The translations under genes and the position numbers were made by a program. The notes under the pieces are model-generated. The model saw only the letters and a list, made by a program, of their open reading frames with translations, was not told the origin of the DNA and did no database searches. Of a stretch of DNA of 64,000 nucleotides, positions 16,342-30,945 are shown piece by piece (the stretch's first letter is position 1; every line of letters begins with the position of its first letter). Source of the DNA: Plantimonas leprariae (GTDB taxonomy: Bacteria > Pseudomonadota > Alphaproteobacteria > Rhizobiales > Rhizobiaceae); assembly GCF_008802405.1 (NCBI RefSeq), contig NZ_VZDO01000005.1, positions 186,001-250,000 of the forward strand. The letters are read 5' to 3'.

Positions 16342-16629
16342 ATGTCAATGAGTGAAGGAATTGTCGACAGACCAAGCATCGACAGCAGGCCGGGCATGCC
16401 CGACAGACCTCCCGCAACCGACGGGTCGTTCACGGGAATGTCCGAGGCGGAGGCGAAGGAGTTCCACAAGATCTTCCAGACGAGCTTCCTCGTCTTCGTG
16501 GGGGTCGCGGTCTTCGCCCACATCCTCGCGTGGATCTGGCGGCCCTGGCTGCCGGGACCCAACGGCTACGCGTCGCTCGATGCCCACACGACGCACGCGT
16601 TCGGTGCCGTCGTCTCGATGTTGAGCTAG
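16342..16629 (+). CDS. pufB: LH1 beta chain, with N- and C-terminal extensions
   Basis: The core [17 protein letters not shown], the helix [16 protein letters not shown] with its bacteriochlorophyll-binding His, and IWRPWL are diagnostic of the light-harvesting 1 beta polypeptide. GGAGG (16331-16335) favours a start at ATG 16342 (16339 also possible), giving 95 residues. That adds about 27 Pro/Asp-rich residues before the core and about 23 after RPWL, where most homologues stop. An internal ATG at 16438 would give a typical length but has a weaker ribosome site. Confidence 0.9.
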   Translation: MSMSEGIVDRPSIDSRPGMPDRPPATDGSFTGMSEAEAKEFHKIFQTSFLVFVGVAVFAHILAWIWRPWLPGPNGYASLDAHTTHAFGAVVSMLS

Positions 16630-16641
16630 GAGGCGGCCGAG

Positions 16642-16830
16642 ATGTGGAGAATGTGGCTTCTGTTCGATCCGCGCAGGACGCTGATCGCGCTCTTCCTGTT
16701 CCTGTTCATCCTCGCGCTGGTGATTCACTTCATCCTGCTCAGCACCAACCGGTTCAACTGGCTGGAAGGGCCGGCGCCCGCAACGCCGGCGGCGTCGCTG
16801 AGCATCGAGGGACCGGTCAAGGCCGGCTAG
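16642..16830 (+). CDS. pufA: LH1 alpha chain
   Basis: This 62-residue single-helix protein starts [14 protein letters not shown] and continues [20 protein letters not shown]. The helix histidine binds bacteriochlorophyll, and WLEG after the helix is family-typical. With PufB it forms the LH1 ring around the reaction centre. GGAGGCGGCCGAG lies upstream of ATG 16642. A strong hairpin follows the gene. Confidence 0.96.
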   Translation: MWRMWLLFDPRRTLIALFLFLFILALVIHFILLSTNRFNWLEGPAPATPAASLSIEGPVKAG

Positions 16831-16851
16831 GCGGGAACCCTGCCAAACAAG

Positions 16852-16887
16852 GATGCGGGCGGCCCGCGACCGTCGACCGCCCGCATC
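16852..16887 (+). other. pufA-pufL intercistronic RNA hairpin
   Basis: GATGCGGGCGG (16852-16862) pairs perfectly with CCGCCCGCATC (16877-16887), an 11-bp GC-rich stem with a 14-nt loop. It lies between the pufA stop and the pufL start. In Rhodobacter a hairpin here protects pufBA mRNA from 3' decay and raises the LH1 to reaction centre ratio. There is no T-tract, which fits an RNA stability element rather than a full terminator. Confidence 0.75.
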
Positions 16888-16936
16888 GCAAGCGTCCAGG
16901 TCGTCACGCGACAAGCGTTTCGGGGAGGTCCGGGTC

Positions 16937-17761
16937 ATGGCGTTGCTCAGCTTCGAGCGGAAATATCGCGTCAGGGGCGGCACCCTGGTCGGCGGCGACC
17001 TCTTCGACTTCTGGGTCGGGCCGTTCTTCGTCGGCTTCTTCGGCGTGACCACCGTCTTCTTCACCGCCGTCGGCATTTCGCTGATCCTCTACGGCGCGGC
17101 GATCGGGCCGACGTGGAACCCGTTCCTGATCAGCATCAACCCGCCCGCGCAGGAGGTCGGCCTCGGCTTCGCGCCGCTGAAGGAAGGCGGCCTCTGGCAG
17201 GTCGTCACGATCTGCGCCATCGGGGCCTTCGTGTCCTGGGCGCTCCGGCAGGCGGAGATCGCGAGGAAGCTCGGCATGGGGATGCACGTCCCCTGGGCCT
17301 TCAGCGCCGCGATCCTCGCCTACGTCACGCTCGTCGTCATCCGGCCGGTACTGCTCGGCGCCTGGGCGAACGGCTTTCCGTACGGGTTCATGTCGCACCT
17401 CGAATGGGTGTCGAACACCGGCTACCAATACGGCAACTTCCACTACAACCCCGTCCACATGATCGCCATCACCTTCTTCTTCACGAACTGCCTGGCGCTG
17501 GCGCTGCACGGGGGGCTGATCCTCGCCGCCACCAATCCCGGCAAGGGCCGCGAGGTGAAGACGGCCGAGCACGAGAACACCTATTTCCGCGACACGATCG
17601 GCTACTCGATCGGCACGCTCGGCATCCACCGGCTGGGCCTGTTCCTCGCCGTCTCCGCCTCGGTCTTTAGCGCGATCTGCATCGTCATCAGCGGGCCGCT
17701 CTGGAGCCAGGGCTGGCCGGAATGGTGGGACTGGTGGCAGCGCATCCCGATCTGGAAATAG
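16937..17761 (+). CDS. pufL: Photosynthetic reaction centre L subunit
   Basis: This 274-residue protein has five transmembrane helices. It starts [20 protein letters not shown], as in other PufL proteins. Histidine ligands for bacteriochlorophyll and the non-haem iron lie in [20 protein letters not shown] and LALHGG. The start at ATG 16937 follows GGGGAGGT (16922-16929). Confidence 0.98.
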   Translation: MALLSFERKYRVRGGTLVGGDLFDFWVGPFFVGFFGVTTVFFTAVGISLILYGAAIGPTWNPFLISINPPAQEVGLGFAPLKEGGLWQVVTICAIGAFVSWALRQAEIARKLGMGMHVPWAFSAAILAYVTLVVIRPVLLGAWANGFPYGFMSHLEWVSNTGYQYGNFHYNPVHMIAITFFFTNCLALALHGGLILAATNPGKGREVKTAEHENTYFRDTIGYSIGTLGIHRLGLFLAVSASVFSAICIVISGPLWSQGWPEWWDWWQRIPIWK

Positions 17762-17819
17762 GCGGGCCGCACGGTCCGCGACAGAGGCGACAGACGGCAG
17801 GCTTGGCGAGGAGGCCGCG

Positions 17820-18746
17820 ATGGCCGAGTACCAGAACATCTTTTCGCGCGTGCAGCTTCGCGGCGAGCTGGACCTCGGCGTCCCGATCCCGGAAGGCGTC
17901 TGGGCGCGGGGCAGGCAGGCCCGCTACTCGTACTGGCTCGGCAAGTTCGGCGACGCCCAGCTCGGGCCGATCTATCTCGGCGGCCTCGGCCTCGCCTCGA
18001 TCATGTGCGGCTTCGTCGCCATCGAGATCATCGGCCTCAACATGCTGGCCAAGGTGAACTGGGACCCGCAAGAATTCGTCAAGCAGTTCTTCTGGCTGTC
18101 GCTCGACCCGCCGCTGCCGCAGCACGGGCTGAAGGTCCTGCCGCCGCTGAAGGAGGGCGGCTGGTGGCTGATGGCCGGCTTCTTCATGACCTCGGCGATC
18201 CTGCTCTGGTGGGCGCGGATGTACCGCCGCGCCCGGGCGCTCGGCCTCGGCACGCACATCCCCTGGGCCTTCGCGGCCGCGATCTGGCTCTACCTCGTGC
18301 TTGGCTTCATCCGCCCGCTGCTGCTCGGCTCGTGGAGCGAGGGCGTGCCGTTCGGCATCTTCCCGCATCTCGACTGGACCAACAACTTCTCGCTGAACCA
18401 CGGGAACCTGTTCTACAACCCGTTCCACATGCTCTCGATCGCCTTCCTCTACGGCTCGGCCGTCCTGTTCGCGATGCACGGCGCGACGATCCTGGCGGTC
18501 AGCCGGCTCGGCGGCGAGCGCGAGATCGAGCAGATCGTCGATCGGGGCACGGCGGCCGAGCGCGCCGCCTTGTTCTGGCGCTGGACCATGGGCTTCAACG
18601 CCACCTTCGAATCCGTCCACCGCTGGGCGTGGTGGTTCGCGATCCTCTGCCCGCTGACGGGCGGGATCGGCATCCTGCTCTCGGGCACGGTGGTCGACAA
18701 CTGGTTCGAATGGGGCCAGAAGCACGGCCTCGCCCTGCCGGGCTGA
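17820..18746 (+). CDS. pufM: Photosynthetic reaction centre M subunit
   Basis: This 308-residue, five-helix partner of PufL starts [20 protein letters not shown]. It shows the histidine ligands in [22 protein letters not shown] and FAMHGATIL, and the C-terminal [15 protein letters not shown] precedes ATG 17820. No pufC follows; a hairpin terminator comes 31 bp after the stop. Confidence 0.98.
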   Translation: MAEYQNIFSRVQLRGELDLGVPIPEGVWARGRQARYSYWLGKFGDAQLGPIYLGGLGLASIMCGFVAIEIIGLNMLAKVNWDPQEFVKQFFWLSLDPPLPQHGLKVLPPLKEGGWWLMAGFFMTSAILLWWARMYRRARALGLGTHIPWAFAAAIWLYLVLGFIRPLLLGSWSEGVPFGIFPHLDWTNNFSLNHGNLFYNPFHMLSIAFLYGSAVLFAMHGATILAVSRLGGEREIEQIVDRGTAAERAALFWRWTMGFNATFESVHRWAWWFAILCPLTGGIGILLSGTVVDNWFEWGQKHGLALPG

Positions 18747-18777
18747 GCGACCGCTCGACAGCCTCCGAGGACGCGAG

Positions 18778-18802
18778 AAAGGCCGGCTATCCGCCGGCCT
18801 TT
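18778..18802. terminator. Rho-independent-type terminator after pufM
   Basis: AAAGGCCGGC (18778-18787) pairs perfectly with GCCGGCCTTT (18793-18802) around a 5-nt loop. It lies between convergent pufM and hemA and has A and T flanks on both strands, so it can end both operons. Confidence 0.85.
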
Positions 18803-18845
18803 GAATTTCTCCCGCTTTCCGTTGCCGGTTGTGGCCGCTGCGCCT

Positions 18846-20060
18846 TCAGGCGACGGCTCTCGCCATGGCGCAGCGGGACCAGAGGTCCGACAGGGCGCCG
18901 ATCAGGTGGTCGATGTCCGCGTCCGAATGGAGGGGCGAGGGCGTGATGCGCAGCCGCTCCGTGCCGCGCGGCACGGTCGGGTAGTTGATCGGCTGGAGAT
19001 AGATGCCGTAGCCGTCGAGCAGCGTGTCGCTGATCCATTTGCACTTCACCGGATCTCCGACCATCACCGGCACGATGTGGCTCCGGTTCGGCATCACCGG
19101 GATCCCGAGAGTCTCCAGCCGCGAGCGCACCCGGCGGACTTGGGTTTGGTGCCGCGCCCGCTCGAACGGGCTCTGCTTCAGGTGCGCGATCGAGGCCCGC
19201 GCCCCGGCGGCGACCGCCGGCGGCAGCGCGGTGGTGAAGATGAAGCCGGACGCGAAGGAGCGGATGAAGTCGCAGGTTCTCGCGGACGCGGCGACGTACC
19301 CGCCGACGACGCCGAACGCCTTGCCGAGCGTCCCCTCGATGAGGTCGAGCCGATCCATCAGGCCCTCCCGCTCGGCGATGCCGCCGCCGCGCGGGCCGTA
19401 GAGCCCGACGGCGTGGACCTCGTCGAGATAGGTCATCGCCCCGTGCCGCTCGGCCACCTCGACGATCTCGGCGAGCGGGGCAACGTCGCCGTCCATCGAG
19501 TAGACGGATTCGAAGGCGACGAGCTTCGGCACGCCCGCGCCGTATTCCGACAGGAGCCGGTCGAGGTCGCGTGGGTCGTTGTGCTTCCACAGCCGCTTCT
19601 CGGCGCGCGAATGGCGGATGCCCTCGATCATCGAGGCGTGGTTGCCTTCGTCCGAGAAGACGACGCAGCCGGGGATCTGCGAGCCCAGCGTCGACAGCGC
19701 CGTCCAGTTCGACACGTAGCCGGAGGTGAAGAGCAGGGCCGCCTCCTTGCCGTGGAGGTCCGCCAGCTCGCGTTCGAGCAGCACGTGGTCGTGGGTGTTG
19801 CCGGAGATGTTGCGCGTGCCGCCGGCCCCCGCGCCGCAGCGGTCCAGCGCCTCGTGCATCGCGGCGAGCACCTTCGGATGCTGGCCCATGCCGAGATAGT
19901 CGTTGGAACACCAGACGGTGACCTCGCCCTTCGCGCCGCCGGCGTGCCGCGTCGCGCGCGGGAAGTCGCCGGCATGGCGCTCCAGCTCCGCGAAGACGCG
20001 GTAGCGGCCTTCCTCCCGCAGCGCGTCGAGCTTGTTCCCGAAGAACGACTCGAAGTCCAT
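18846..20060 (-). CDS. hemA: 5-aminolevulinate synthase
   Basis: This 404-residue PLP enzyme condenses glycine and succinyl-CoA to 5-aminolevulinate, the first step of tetrapyrrole synthesis in alphaproteobacteria. Motifs include [32 protein letters not shown] and the PLP lysine K247 in [16 protein letters not shown]-like sequence precedes the start. It is the last gene of the bchF-to-hemA operon, so it is probably a photosynthesis-dedicated copy. Confidence 0.96.
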   Translation of the reverse strand: MDFESFFGNKLDALREEGRYRVFAELERHAGDFPRATRHAGGAKGEVTVWCSNDYLGMGQHPKVLAAMHEALDRCGAGAGGTRNISGNTHDHVLLERELADLHGKEAALLFTSGYVSNWTALSTLGSQIPGCVVFSDEGNHASMIEGIRHSRAEKRLWKHNDPRDLDRLLSEYGAGVPKLVAFESVYSMDGDVAPLAEIVEVAERHGAMTYLDEVHAVGLYGPRGGGIAEREGLMDRLDLIEGTLGKAFGVVGGYVAASARTCDFIRSFASGFIFTTALPPAVAAGARASIAHLKQSPFERARHQTQVRRVRSRLETLGIPVMPNRSHIVPVMVGDPVKCKWISDTLLDGYGIYLQPINYPTVPRGTERLRITPSPLHSDADIDHLIGALSDLWSRCAMARAVA

Positions 20061-20088
20061 CTGCCCCTCCCGCGGTTCCCCGATGCGG

Positions 20089-20919
20089 CTATTCCTGCCC
20101 GGCCGACCGCAGCGCGGCGGCCGGCGTCAGGCGATGTTTCGAAGGCTCGTGGCGCGGATGGGCGCCGCGCGACCGCATGCTCCAGTTCCATAAGGCTTCC
20201 ACCGGAACGGGGAGCACGAGGAACCAGTGTTCGAGGATCGCGAGCGCCATCATCGTGGCGAGAAAGGTGTTGGCGGCGCGGGTGAACGGATCGGTGGTGA
20301 AGGCGGCCTCCGTGCCGAGTACCGCGCAGACCGCCGTCGAGAGCGTGATCGACACGGGAAACAGAAGGTTCATCGGCTTCACGGTGAGGAAGCTCTTCAG
20401 GTAGGCGAGGTGAGGCGGCAGGAAGTGCGCGTTGATGTTGCGGACGCCCAGGAAGACGTTCAGCCGGGCGCTCTCGTGCATCCACCAGAGGATCACGAAG
20501 GTCCGGAACCCGACCTCGTTCGCCCCGCCCCAGGCGAGCGCCGCCACCACGCCGAACGAGGCGAGGATCGCCAGTTCGTGCCAGAGGCTGACCTGGAACG
20601 CGTGCCCGAGATGCCTCCAGCCCCGGCAGCCTTCCTCGCAAGGATGACGCCGGGGACCCGTCACGTAACCCATGTAGAAGCTGATCTCGTGCCAGGCCCA
20701 GCAGCCGAGCGCCGAGGCGAAGGCGAGATAGGCGCCGCCCGTCGTCGTGTCGTCCGAAGACGCCCGCAGCCCGTACCAGGACAGGCCGAGCAGAACCGTC
20801 GCGCCGAGCATGCTCCACTTGAACGTCTCTCGCGGCAGGCCGTCGAGATAGATCACGAGGCCGGTGGAGAACCACCAGACGAAGAGCGCGAAGAGGATCG
20901 CGGCGAGGGTGGCGGCCAT
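20089..20919 (-). CDS. puhE: PuhE membrane protein (DUF3623)
   Basis: This 276-residue protein has about seven transmembrane segments. Family features are [33 protein letters not shown] and [19 protein letters not shown]. It is conserved next to puh genes and in Rhodobacter influences reaction centre and LH1 levels. It begins 7 bp after acsF, and hemA follows after 28 bp. Confidence 0.9.
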   Translation of the reverse strand: MAATLAAILFALFVWWFSTGLVIYLDGLPRETFKWSMLGATVLLGLSWYGLRASSDDTTTGGAYLAFASALGCWAWHEISFYMGYVTGPRRHPCEEGCRGWRHLGHAFQVSLWHELAILASFGVVAALAWGGANEVGFRTFVILWWMHESARLNVFLGVRNINAHFLPPHLAYLKSFLTVKPMNLLFPVSITLSTAVCAVLGTEAAFTTDPFTRAANTFLATMMALAILEHWFLVLPVPVEALWNWSMRSRGAHPRHEPSKHRLTPAAALRSAGQE

Positions 20920-20926
20920 CTCGGGC

Positions 20927-21994
20927 CTACCAGACCGGCTGCATGCGGCTCGTGTCCGGCAATTCGTTGCGCTGCGCCGGAAGCACGAAGAGCCGCGCGA
21001 AGGCGAGGGCCGCCGCGAGCATCAGGCCGGTGCGCCTCAGCCGCGCCGCGAGGCCGGTCTCCTTCGCGAGCGCCTGCGCCTTCTCGTTGATGACGCGCAG
21101 GCGTTCCAGCCCTTCGCGGAACCTCGGATGCGCGACGTCGAGGACGAGCGGGAAGACCTGCCGCGAGATCTCGTTGGTGAGGTGGAAGACCCGGAAGTCG
21201 TAGTCGGTCGGATCGATCCCGAGCGCCTTGTGGAAGGCCGGCCGCGCGTGGTCGCGCACGTACATCGTGGCGTAGACCGCGAGAAGGAAGAACCGCACCC
21301 AGAGCCGGTTGAGGCCGGCGAGATAGCCGGGGTTGGCGCGCATCAGCAGCGCGAAGGCCTCGCCGTGGCGGAACTCGTCGTTGCACCACTTCTCGAACCA
21401 TTTGAAGATCGGGTGGAAACGCCGCTCCGGATGGCTTTCCAGATGCCGGAAGATGGTGATGTAGCGGGCGTAGCCGATCTTCTCCGAGAGGTAGGTCGCA
21501 TAGAAGATGAACTTCGGCCGGAAGAACGTGTACTTCTTCGCCTTCGTCAGGAAACCGAGATTGACGCCGATGCCGAACTCCTTCAGCGCGTCGTTGATGA
21601 AGCCGGCATGGCGCGCCTCGTCGCGGCTCATGAAGGAGAAGAGCCGGACGATCTCGGGGTTCTTCCCGCGCTTCTTCATCTCCTTGTAGAGGACGCAGCC
21701 GGAGAACTCGGCGGTGAGCGAGGAGACGAGGAAGTCGACGAACTCGTCGCGCAAGGCCGTCGGCAGGGCGTCGAAGTCGATCCGGTCCCAGCGCTCGTCC
21801 TGCTTGAAGTGACCCTTGTTCGGGTCGCTCTCCATCTCGGCGAGAAGCTCGTCCCATTCCCGGCGCACGCCCGACACGTCCATCCGGTCGAGGGCGTCGA
21901 AGTCGGTCGTGTAGAAGCGCGGCGAGAGGAGCGTCGACTCCATCGCCATGCCGTCCGTGTCGCGGGATTTCAGCGACATCCGCTCGATGGTCAT
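20927..21994 (-). CDS. acsF: Mg-protoporphyrin IX monomethyl ester oxidative cyclase
   Basis: This 355-residue di-iron enzyme closes the isocyclic ring E using O2. The two di-iron motifs are seen in [12 protein letters not shown] and [15 protein letters not shown] 21994 is chosen; the frame is open further upstream but reads antisense-like sequence there. It overlaps the preceding small gene by 4 bp (ATGA). With no bchE in the window, pigment synthesis appears to need oxygen. Confidence 0.97.
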   Translation of the reverse strand: MTIERMSLKSRDTDGMAMESTLLSPRFYTTDFDALDRMDVSGVRREWDELLAEMESDPNKGHFKQDERWDRIDFDALPTALRDEFVDFLVSSLTAEFSGCVLYKEMKKRGKNPEIVRLFSFMSRDEARHAGFINDALKEFGIGVNLGFLTKAKKYTFFRPKFIFYATYLSEKIGYARYITIFRHLESHPERRFHPIFKWFEKWCNDEFRHGEAFALLMRANPGYLAGLNRLWVRFFLLAVYATMYVRDHARPAFHKALGIDPTDYDFRVFHLTNEISRQVFPLVLDVAHPRFREGLERLRVINEKAQALAKETGLAARLRRTGLMLAAALAFARLFVLPAQRNELPDTSRMQPVW

Positions 21995-22287
21995 AGCCGT
22001 TCTCCCGACGAGAAGCTGAATTCGAGGAGTTCCATGAACTCGAAGTCGCCGGTCATCCGCACCCAGAGCCGTTCCGGCGCGCTGGCCTTCGTGACGGTCG
22101 CGGTGCGGTGCAGCGTGACGCGCTCGCCATAGGGCACCGCGATCGCCTCGCCGTGGACGTGGACCTCGTCGCCGGGGCCGACCTCGATCCCTTCGAGCCC
22201 GACATGGGCGTGCAGGCTTTCCCAGGTGTGCTCGATCTCGATCGTGCAGGGAACGTCGAACCTCTCGCGCTTCAATGCCGCGATCAT
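21991..22287 (-). CDS. bciE: Small protein between puhC and acsF, probable cyclase subunit BciE
   Basis: This 98-residue soluble protein ([20 protein letters not shown] at the start) shows beta-rich, signal-free sequence. It overlaps both puhC and acsF by ATGA junctions. Alphaproteobacterial AcsF needs a small partner, BciE, encoded next to acsF; size and position match. I assign it from context and family knowledge, as I cannot align it here. Confidence 0.65.
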   Translation of the reverse strand: MIAALKRERFDVPCTIEIEHTWESLHAHVGLEGIEVGPGDEVHVHGEAIAVPYGERVTLHRTATVTKASAPERLWVRMTGDFEFMELLEFSFSSGERL

Positions 22288-22736
22288 CGTATCGCCCTTT
22301 CATGGTCGAGAAGTTCGGCGAAGACGCTGGCATTCGATGGGCCGAAGGCGTCGAGCAGCATGGTACGGCCGGTCAGCGGGTCCTGCAGCAGCAGCTCGCC
22401 GTTCCGCATCCGCGCCAAGGTGAAGGGCTCGCCGGCGGAGAGGCCCTTGCGCTTCCGGTCGCCGGCGAAGCTCCTCATCGTCACGCGGACGAAGCCGCCC
22501 TCGCCGGGAACGAGACGCTCGATCTCCCGGCCGGTGCCCGCCTCCGTCACCGCGACGCCGCCGTCGGCGAGATCGCCGAACAGGAGCCGCGCCGATTCCG
22601 AGGCCGTGTCCGGCGCGATCACGGGCGTCGCCGGCGCATGCCGGCCGAGGACGGCGAGCACGAGCGCGGTGGCAATCAGCCCGCCGCAGGCGATCACTGC
22701 GTTCCGCTGCGGATCCTTCTTGAGAACCTGACTCAT
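22284..22736 (-). CDS. puhC: Photosynthetic complex assembly protein PuhC
   Basis: This 150-residue protein has one N-terminal membrane anchor ([19 protein letters not shown]) and a periplasmic domain with [14 protein letters not shown] and [20 protein letters not shown]. PuhC supports LH1-reaction centre assembly. The start at 22736 follows GAGAGGAGGCGG. It lies 14 bp after puhB and overlaps the next gene. Confidence 0.92.
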   Translation of the reverse strand: MSQVLKKDPQRNAVIACGGLIATALVLAVLGRHAPATPVIAPDTASESARLLFGDLADGGVAVTEAGTGREIERLVPGEGGFVRVTMRSFAGDRKRKGLSAGEPFTLARMRNGELLLQDPLTGRTMLLDAFGPSNASVFAELLDHERAIR

Positions 22737-22750
22737 CGTTCCGCCTCCTC

Positions 22751-23425
22751 TCAGGCCGCGACCGTGCGGCCGCTCGGGAAGGCCATGACCTCGCCCGTCG
22801 GCATGGGGGCCGCGCGGACGGGCCGGCGGACGGCTCCCGCCTCCGCTTCGAGCGTCCGCGCCACGAGGGCCGCGACGGCCTCGACATCCGGGATACAGCG
22901 CAGGGTCGGCTGCGGATCGAGAACGCGCCACGGCCGGGCGTTCGGCCAGAGCACGAGGAAGGCGACGCGGTTCGGCTTCGCGACAGTGAGCGCGATGCTG
23001 CCGGCCGCCTTAGCCGATCTCGTCATCGCCGCGCCGTCGATCAGCGCGAGCGGCAGGTTGAGCGTGATCGGCAGCGCGAGGCCGGAGCGGAACACGAAGC
23101 GCTTGGTCGTCAGCGTGTAGATCGTGCCGCGCGCGTAGAGGAAGGCGAGAAGGGTCAGGATGGCGAGCGCCGCCGCTCCACCCGCCAGGAGCGGCAGGGC
23201 GGAAAGGATCGCCGCCGCCACCGTATCGCCGGCCTTCACCGCCGAGACGCAGTGCCAGAGGATCAGGGCGGCGAAGTAGAGCGCCACCTTGCGGGTGTGG
23301 AAGGCCGAGCGCGCCAGCGAGCGCCATTCGGGCGAGCCCTGCCAGAGCAGCGTCTCGCCCTCCGGTAGCCGTTCGGGCAGGCCGGGGACCGGTTCGAAGG
23401 CGAAGTCGTCGTGGGTCCCGTTCAT
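22751..23425 (-). CDS. puhB: Photosynthetic complex assembly protein PuhB
   Basis: This 224-residue protein has three transmembrane segments and a PH-like domain with GRGTIYTLTTKRFVFR-like sequence (ARGTIYTLTTKRFVFRSG). The N-terminal LPEGETLLWQGSPEWRSLAR is typical. PuhB is an assembly factor for the reaction centre. It overlaps puhA by 4 bp. Confidence 0.94.
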   Translation of the reverse strand: MNGTHDDFAFEPVPGLPERLPEGETLLWQGSPEWRSLARSAFHTRKVALYFAALILWHCVSAVKAGDTVAAAILSALPLLAGGAAALAILTLLAFLYARGTIYTLTTKRFVFRSGLALPITLNLPLALIDGAAMTRSAKAAGSIALTVAKPNRVAFLVLWPNARPWRVLDPQPTLRCIPDVEAVAALVARTLEAEAGAVRRPVRAAPMPTGEVMAFPSGRTVAA

Positions 23426-24180
23426 AGCAGCGGCTCCGACCGGGCCGGCGTGGCGTAGAGGTGCCCGCCCGCGAAGTAGGCGTAGATCCGGTCCTCTTCG
23501 AGGAACGTGACCGACTCGGCGGACCTGATGCGCGGCGCGTTGGCGAACTGGCTGGCGAGGAGCGCCTTCACCTTCACCGTCTCGCCCTTCAGCTTCGAGA
23601 GCGCCATCGGCACCAGCAACGGACCCGTTCCGCCTCCCGCATCGACTTCGAGGTAGCGGACGACATGCTCCGACCGGTCGATCCAGATCTCAACCACCGT
23701 CCCGGCTTGGCCGTTGTCCGCCGCGATCACCGGGAAGCCGGTCGGGTCGGGGTCGTGGTTCGAGACGTAGAATTCCGGCGCGAGGCGAGACGGGACGATC
23801 TTGTCGCGGTTGTCCCAGGTCTGGTCCGGCACGTCCGGCCGGTCCGCCCAGGCCGCCGGCCCGACGCCGTCGACGAGCGGGTCGCCGGTCGGCACCAGCG
23901 GCGCGCCCGGCCAGGGGGCGGCGAGGCGGGCGGCGAGGGGACGCGTGTCGCGGTCGAAGCGGGGCACGGTGCGCGTCTCGCCGTTGCGGAGCCGGTAGAC
24001 CTTCGGCTTCGGGATGAGGAACGAGCCGCGCATGTCGATGCCGCCGCCCGGATCCGCCTCCAGCGGGTAGCCCTCGCGGTGGTCCTCGCGGCGCAGCCAG
24101 ACGACGAGCCCGATGAAGAAGCCCCAGAACACGTAGATCGCGATCTGGGCGAGATCGATGTTGCCCGTGACGTTGCCCAT
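23422..24180 (-). CDS. puhA: Photosynthetic reaction centre H subunit
   Basis: This 252-residue protein has one N-terminal helix (QIAIYVFWGFFIGLVVWLRR), then RREDHREGYPLE and a cytoplasmic beta-barrel domain. The segment TVVEIWIDRSEHVVRYLEV contains the acidic residues near the QB proton path. ATG 24180 was chosen; an in-frame TTG at 24189 preceded by GGGAGGA is an alternative. H caps the L/M core. Confidence 0.96.
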   Translation of the reverse strand: MGNVTGNIDLAQIAIYVFWGFFIGLVVWLRREDHREGYPLEADPGGGIDMRGSFLIPKPKVYRLRNGETRTVPRFDRDTRPLAARLAAPWPGAPLVPTGDPLVDGVGPAAWADRPDVPDQTWDNRDKIVPSRLAPEFYVSNHDPDPTGFPVIAADNGQAGTVVEIWIDRSEHVVRYLEVDAGGGTGPLLVPMALSKLKGETVKVKALLASQFANAPRIRSAESVTFLEEDRIYAYFAGGHLYATPARSEPLL

Positions 24181-24198
24181 CTCCCTCAAGTCCTCCCT

Positions 24199-25623
24199 TT
24201 AGCCGGGCAGTTCGGCGAGGCCGAAGGGCCGGGGCCGATCCGTCGCCGCCGCGTATCGGACGAGCGGTCCGAGCGCGACGAGCGTCGCGAAAAGCAGCGC
24301 GATCTCGATGTGGTAGACGACGCCGTAGGGGGCGTCGCGATGCGCGAAGACCGCGCCGAGATCGCCGCGCGCGACAAGCGACTGGACGAGGTCGCGCACC
24401 GCGCCGCCCGTGCCGACCGCGAGGCCCGTCGCGGTCGCCTGCACCGCGCCCCAGGCGCCGAGCGCGATGCCGCTTTCGCTGTTCCGGGCGAGATCCATCA
24501 CCGCCGACAGCATGCCGACGGAAAAGAGCCCGCCGCCGAAGCCGATCAGAACCGCGCCGAGGCGGAAGAGCGAAACGGATTCCAGCGGCGCGGAGAAGAT
24601 GACGAAGGAGAAGGCGGGCAACCCCGAGAGCGCGCCGTAGGCCGCGAGCCGTACCGGGTCGGTGCCGGCCGAGAGCGCCCGGGCGGCGAGCGCGAGGCCC
24701 GCGATCGTGCCGGCGGCCATCAGGGCGGTCTGCATGGTCGTCGCGCCGACGCTCAAACGCAGGACCTGGCCGCCGTAAGGCTCCAGCAGGATATCCTGCA
24801 TGGAGAAGGCCGCCGTGCCGAGCGCCACCGCCAGCAGCATGCGGCGCGTGCGGGGCGAGGCGGCGAACACCTCCCAGGCCTCGTGGAAGGCCGGTCGCGG
24901 CCGGTCGGGCGCGGTGCGCGCCGGGTTGCGGCCCTCCTGCTTCCAGAGCGCGACCATGTTCAGGAGCAGCGTGACCAGCGCCGCCCCCTGCACGACCTGG
25001 ATGAGGCGCGTGTGGCTGAAATCCGCGAGAACCACGGAAAAGACGAGGGCGCTCAGCAGCATGCCGACGAGCAGCATGAAGTAGAGCAGAGCGACGACGC
25101 GCGGCCGCGCATCCTCCCGCGCCATGTCGCACGCGAGCGCGAGGCCCGCCGTCTGCGTCGTGTGCAGCCCCGCGCCGACGAGCAGGAAGGCGACGGCCGC
25201 GCCGGCCTCGCCGGCATAGGGCACCGTCAGCTCGCCCCGGCCGGTGAGGACGAGGAGCGCGAAGGGCATCAGCGCGAGGCCGCCGAACTGCAGCATCGTG
25301 CCCATCCAGATGAATGGTACGCGCCGCCAGCCGAGGATCGAGCGGTAGGTGTCGGAGCGGTGGCCGACGAGCGCGCGCACCGGCGCGAAGACGATCGGCA
25401 GCGCCACCATGAAGGCGACCACCGAGGCCGGGATGTCGAGCTCGACGATCATCACCCGGTTGAGCGTGCCGGTGAGGAGCACGGTCGCCATCCCGACCGA
25501 GACCTGGAACAGCGACAGGCGGACGAGGCGGCCGAGCGGCAGGGTTTCCGAAGCCGCGTCGGCGAAGGGCAGGAAGCGCGTGCCGACTTGGCGCCAGAGG
25601 CTCGCCATGCCGCGCCCGCTCAT
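24199..25623 (-). CDS. lhaA: LH1 assembly protein LhaA (PucC family)
   Basis: This 474-residue protein has about 12 transmembrane helices. Features are GTLNRVMIVELDIPASVVAFM, APVRALVGHRSDTYRS and GWRRVPFIWMGTMLQFGG. The family belongs to the major facilitator superfamily and delivers pigments or subunits for LH1 assembly. The start at 25623 overlaps the bchM stop by ATGA; ATG 25608 is possible. The puhA promoter often lies inside lhaA in relatives. Confidence 0.95.
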   Translation of the reverse strand: MSGRGMASLWRQVGTRFLPFADAASETLPLGRLVRLSLFQVSVGMATVLLTGTLNRVMIVELDIPASVVAFMVALPIVFAPVRALVGHRSDTYRSILGWRRVPFIWMGTMLQFGGLALMPFALLVLTGRGELTVPYAGEAGAAVAFLLVGAGLHTTQTAGLALACDMAREDARPRVVALLYFMLLVGMLLSALVFSVVLADFSHTRLIQVVQGAALVTLLLNMVALWKQEGRNPARTAPDRPRPAFHEAWEVFAASPRTRRMLLAVALGTAAFSMQDILLEPYGGQVLRLSVGATTMQTALMAAGTIAGLALAARALSAGTDPVRLAAYGALSGLPAFSFVIFSAPLESVSLFRLGAVLIGFGGGLFSVGMLSAVMDLARNSESGIALGAWGAVQATATGLAVGTGGAVRDLVQSLVARGDLGAVFAHRDAPYGVVYHIEIALLFATLVALGPLVRYAAATDRPRPFGLAELPG

Positions 25624-26320
25624 CGCCGCACCATCGCGATCATCTCGGACGTGTAGAAGCCGTGGCCGACGCGCGAGGTCCGCTCGATGCGCCAGTCGCC
25701 GAGCGCCGGCTCGGCGGCGAGCCGGGCCTTCAGGGCCGCCGGACGGACGGGCACGATGCGTGGGGCTCGGTTCGAGCGCGGGAACAGGCGGCCGAGCGCG
25801 TGCATGAGCCCGAGCGCCGGGGTTCGCGGCGCGAAGGTGAAGACGATGCGCCCGTCGGTCCGCGCGGCGAGGCGGGCCAGCGCCGCGACGGCATCGCCCT
25901 CGGCGTAGTGGATCAGCGAATCCATCGCGACCACGGCGTCGAACCGGCCGAGACCGGGGTCCAGCATGTCGCCCGAGCGGAAGGCGACGCGGCCGGGCAG
26001 GATTTCCGGCGGGAGGGCGTCGGCGGCGAACCGGACGATCTCGGGCGCGAGGTCGACGCCGAGGACGTCCGCGCCGCGCCGGGCGAGTTCCGCCGCCATC
26101 GCGCCCGTGCCGCAGCCGGCATCGAGCACCCGCCAGCCGGACAGATCGGCGGGAAGCGAGGCCAGCATCGCGGCGCGCATCCGCGCCCGGCCTTCGCGGA
26201 CGCTGGAGCGGATGCGCCCGAGCGGCGTGTCGCTCGCGAAGCGCTTCCAGCTCTCGACGGCGGTGCTGTCGAAATAGGTGCGGATTTCGGCGCGCCGGCG
26301 CGCGTAGGTTCCCTCGCTCA

Positions 26321-26321
<1 letters not shown>
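25620..26321 (-). CDS. bchM: Mg-protoporphyrin IX O-methyltransferase
   Basis: This 233-residue SAM methyltransferase methylates the ring C propionate. Motifs are YFDSTAVESWKRFASDTPLG at the N-terminus, VLDAGCGTGAMAAELARRGA for SAM, and VGHGFYTSEMIAM at the C-terminus. It overlaps bchL by one base (TGATG). Confidence 0.95.
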
Positions 26322-30919
<4,598 letters not shown>

Positions 30920-30945
<26 letters not shown>

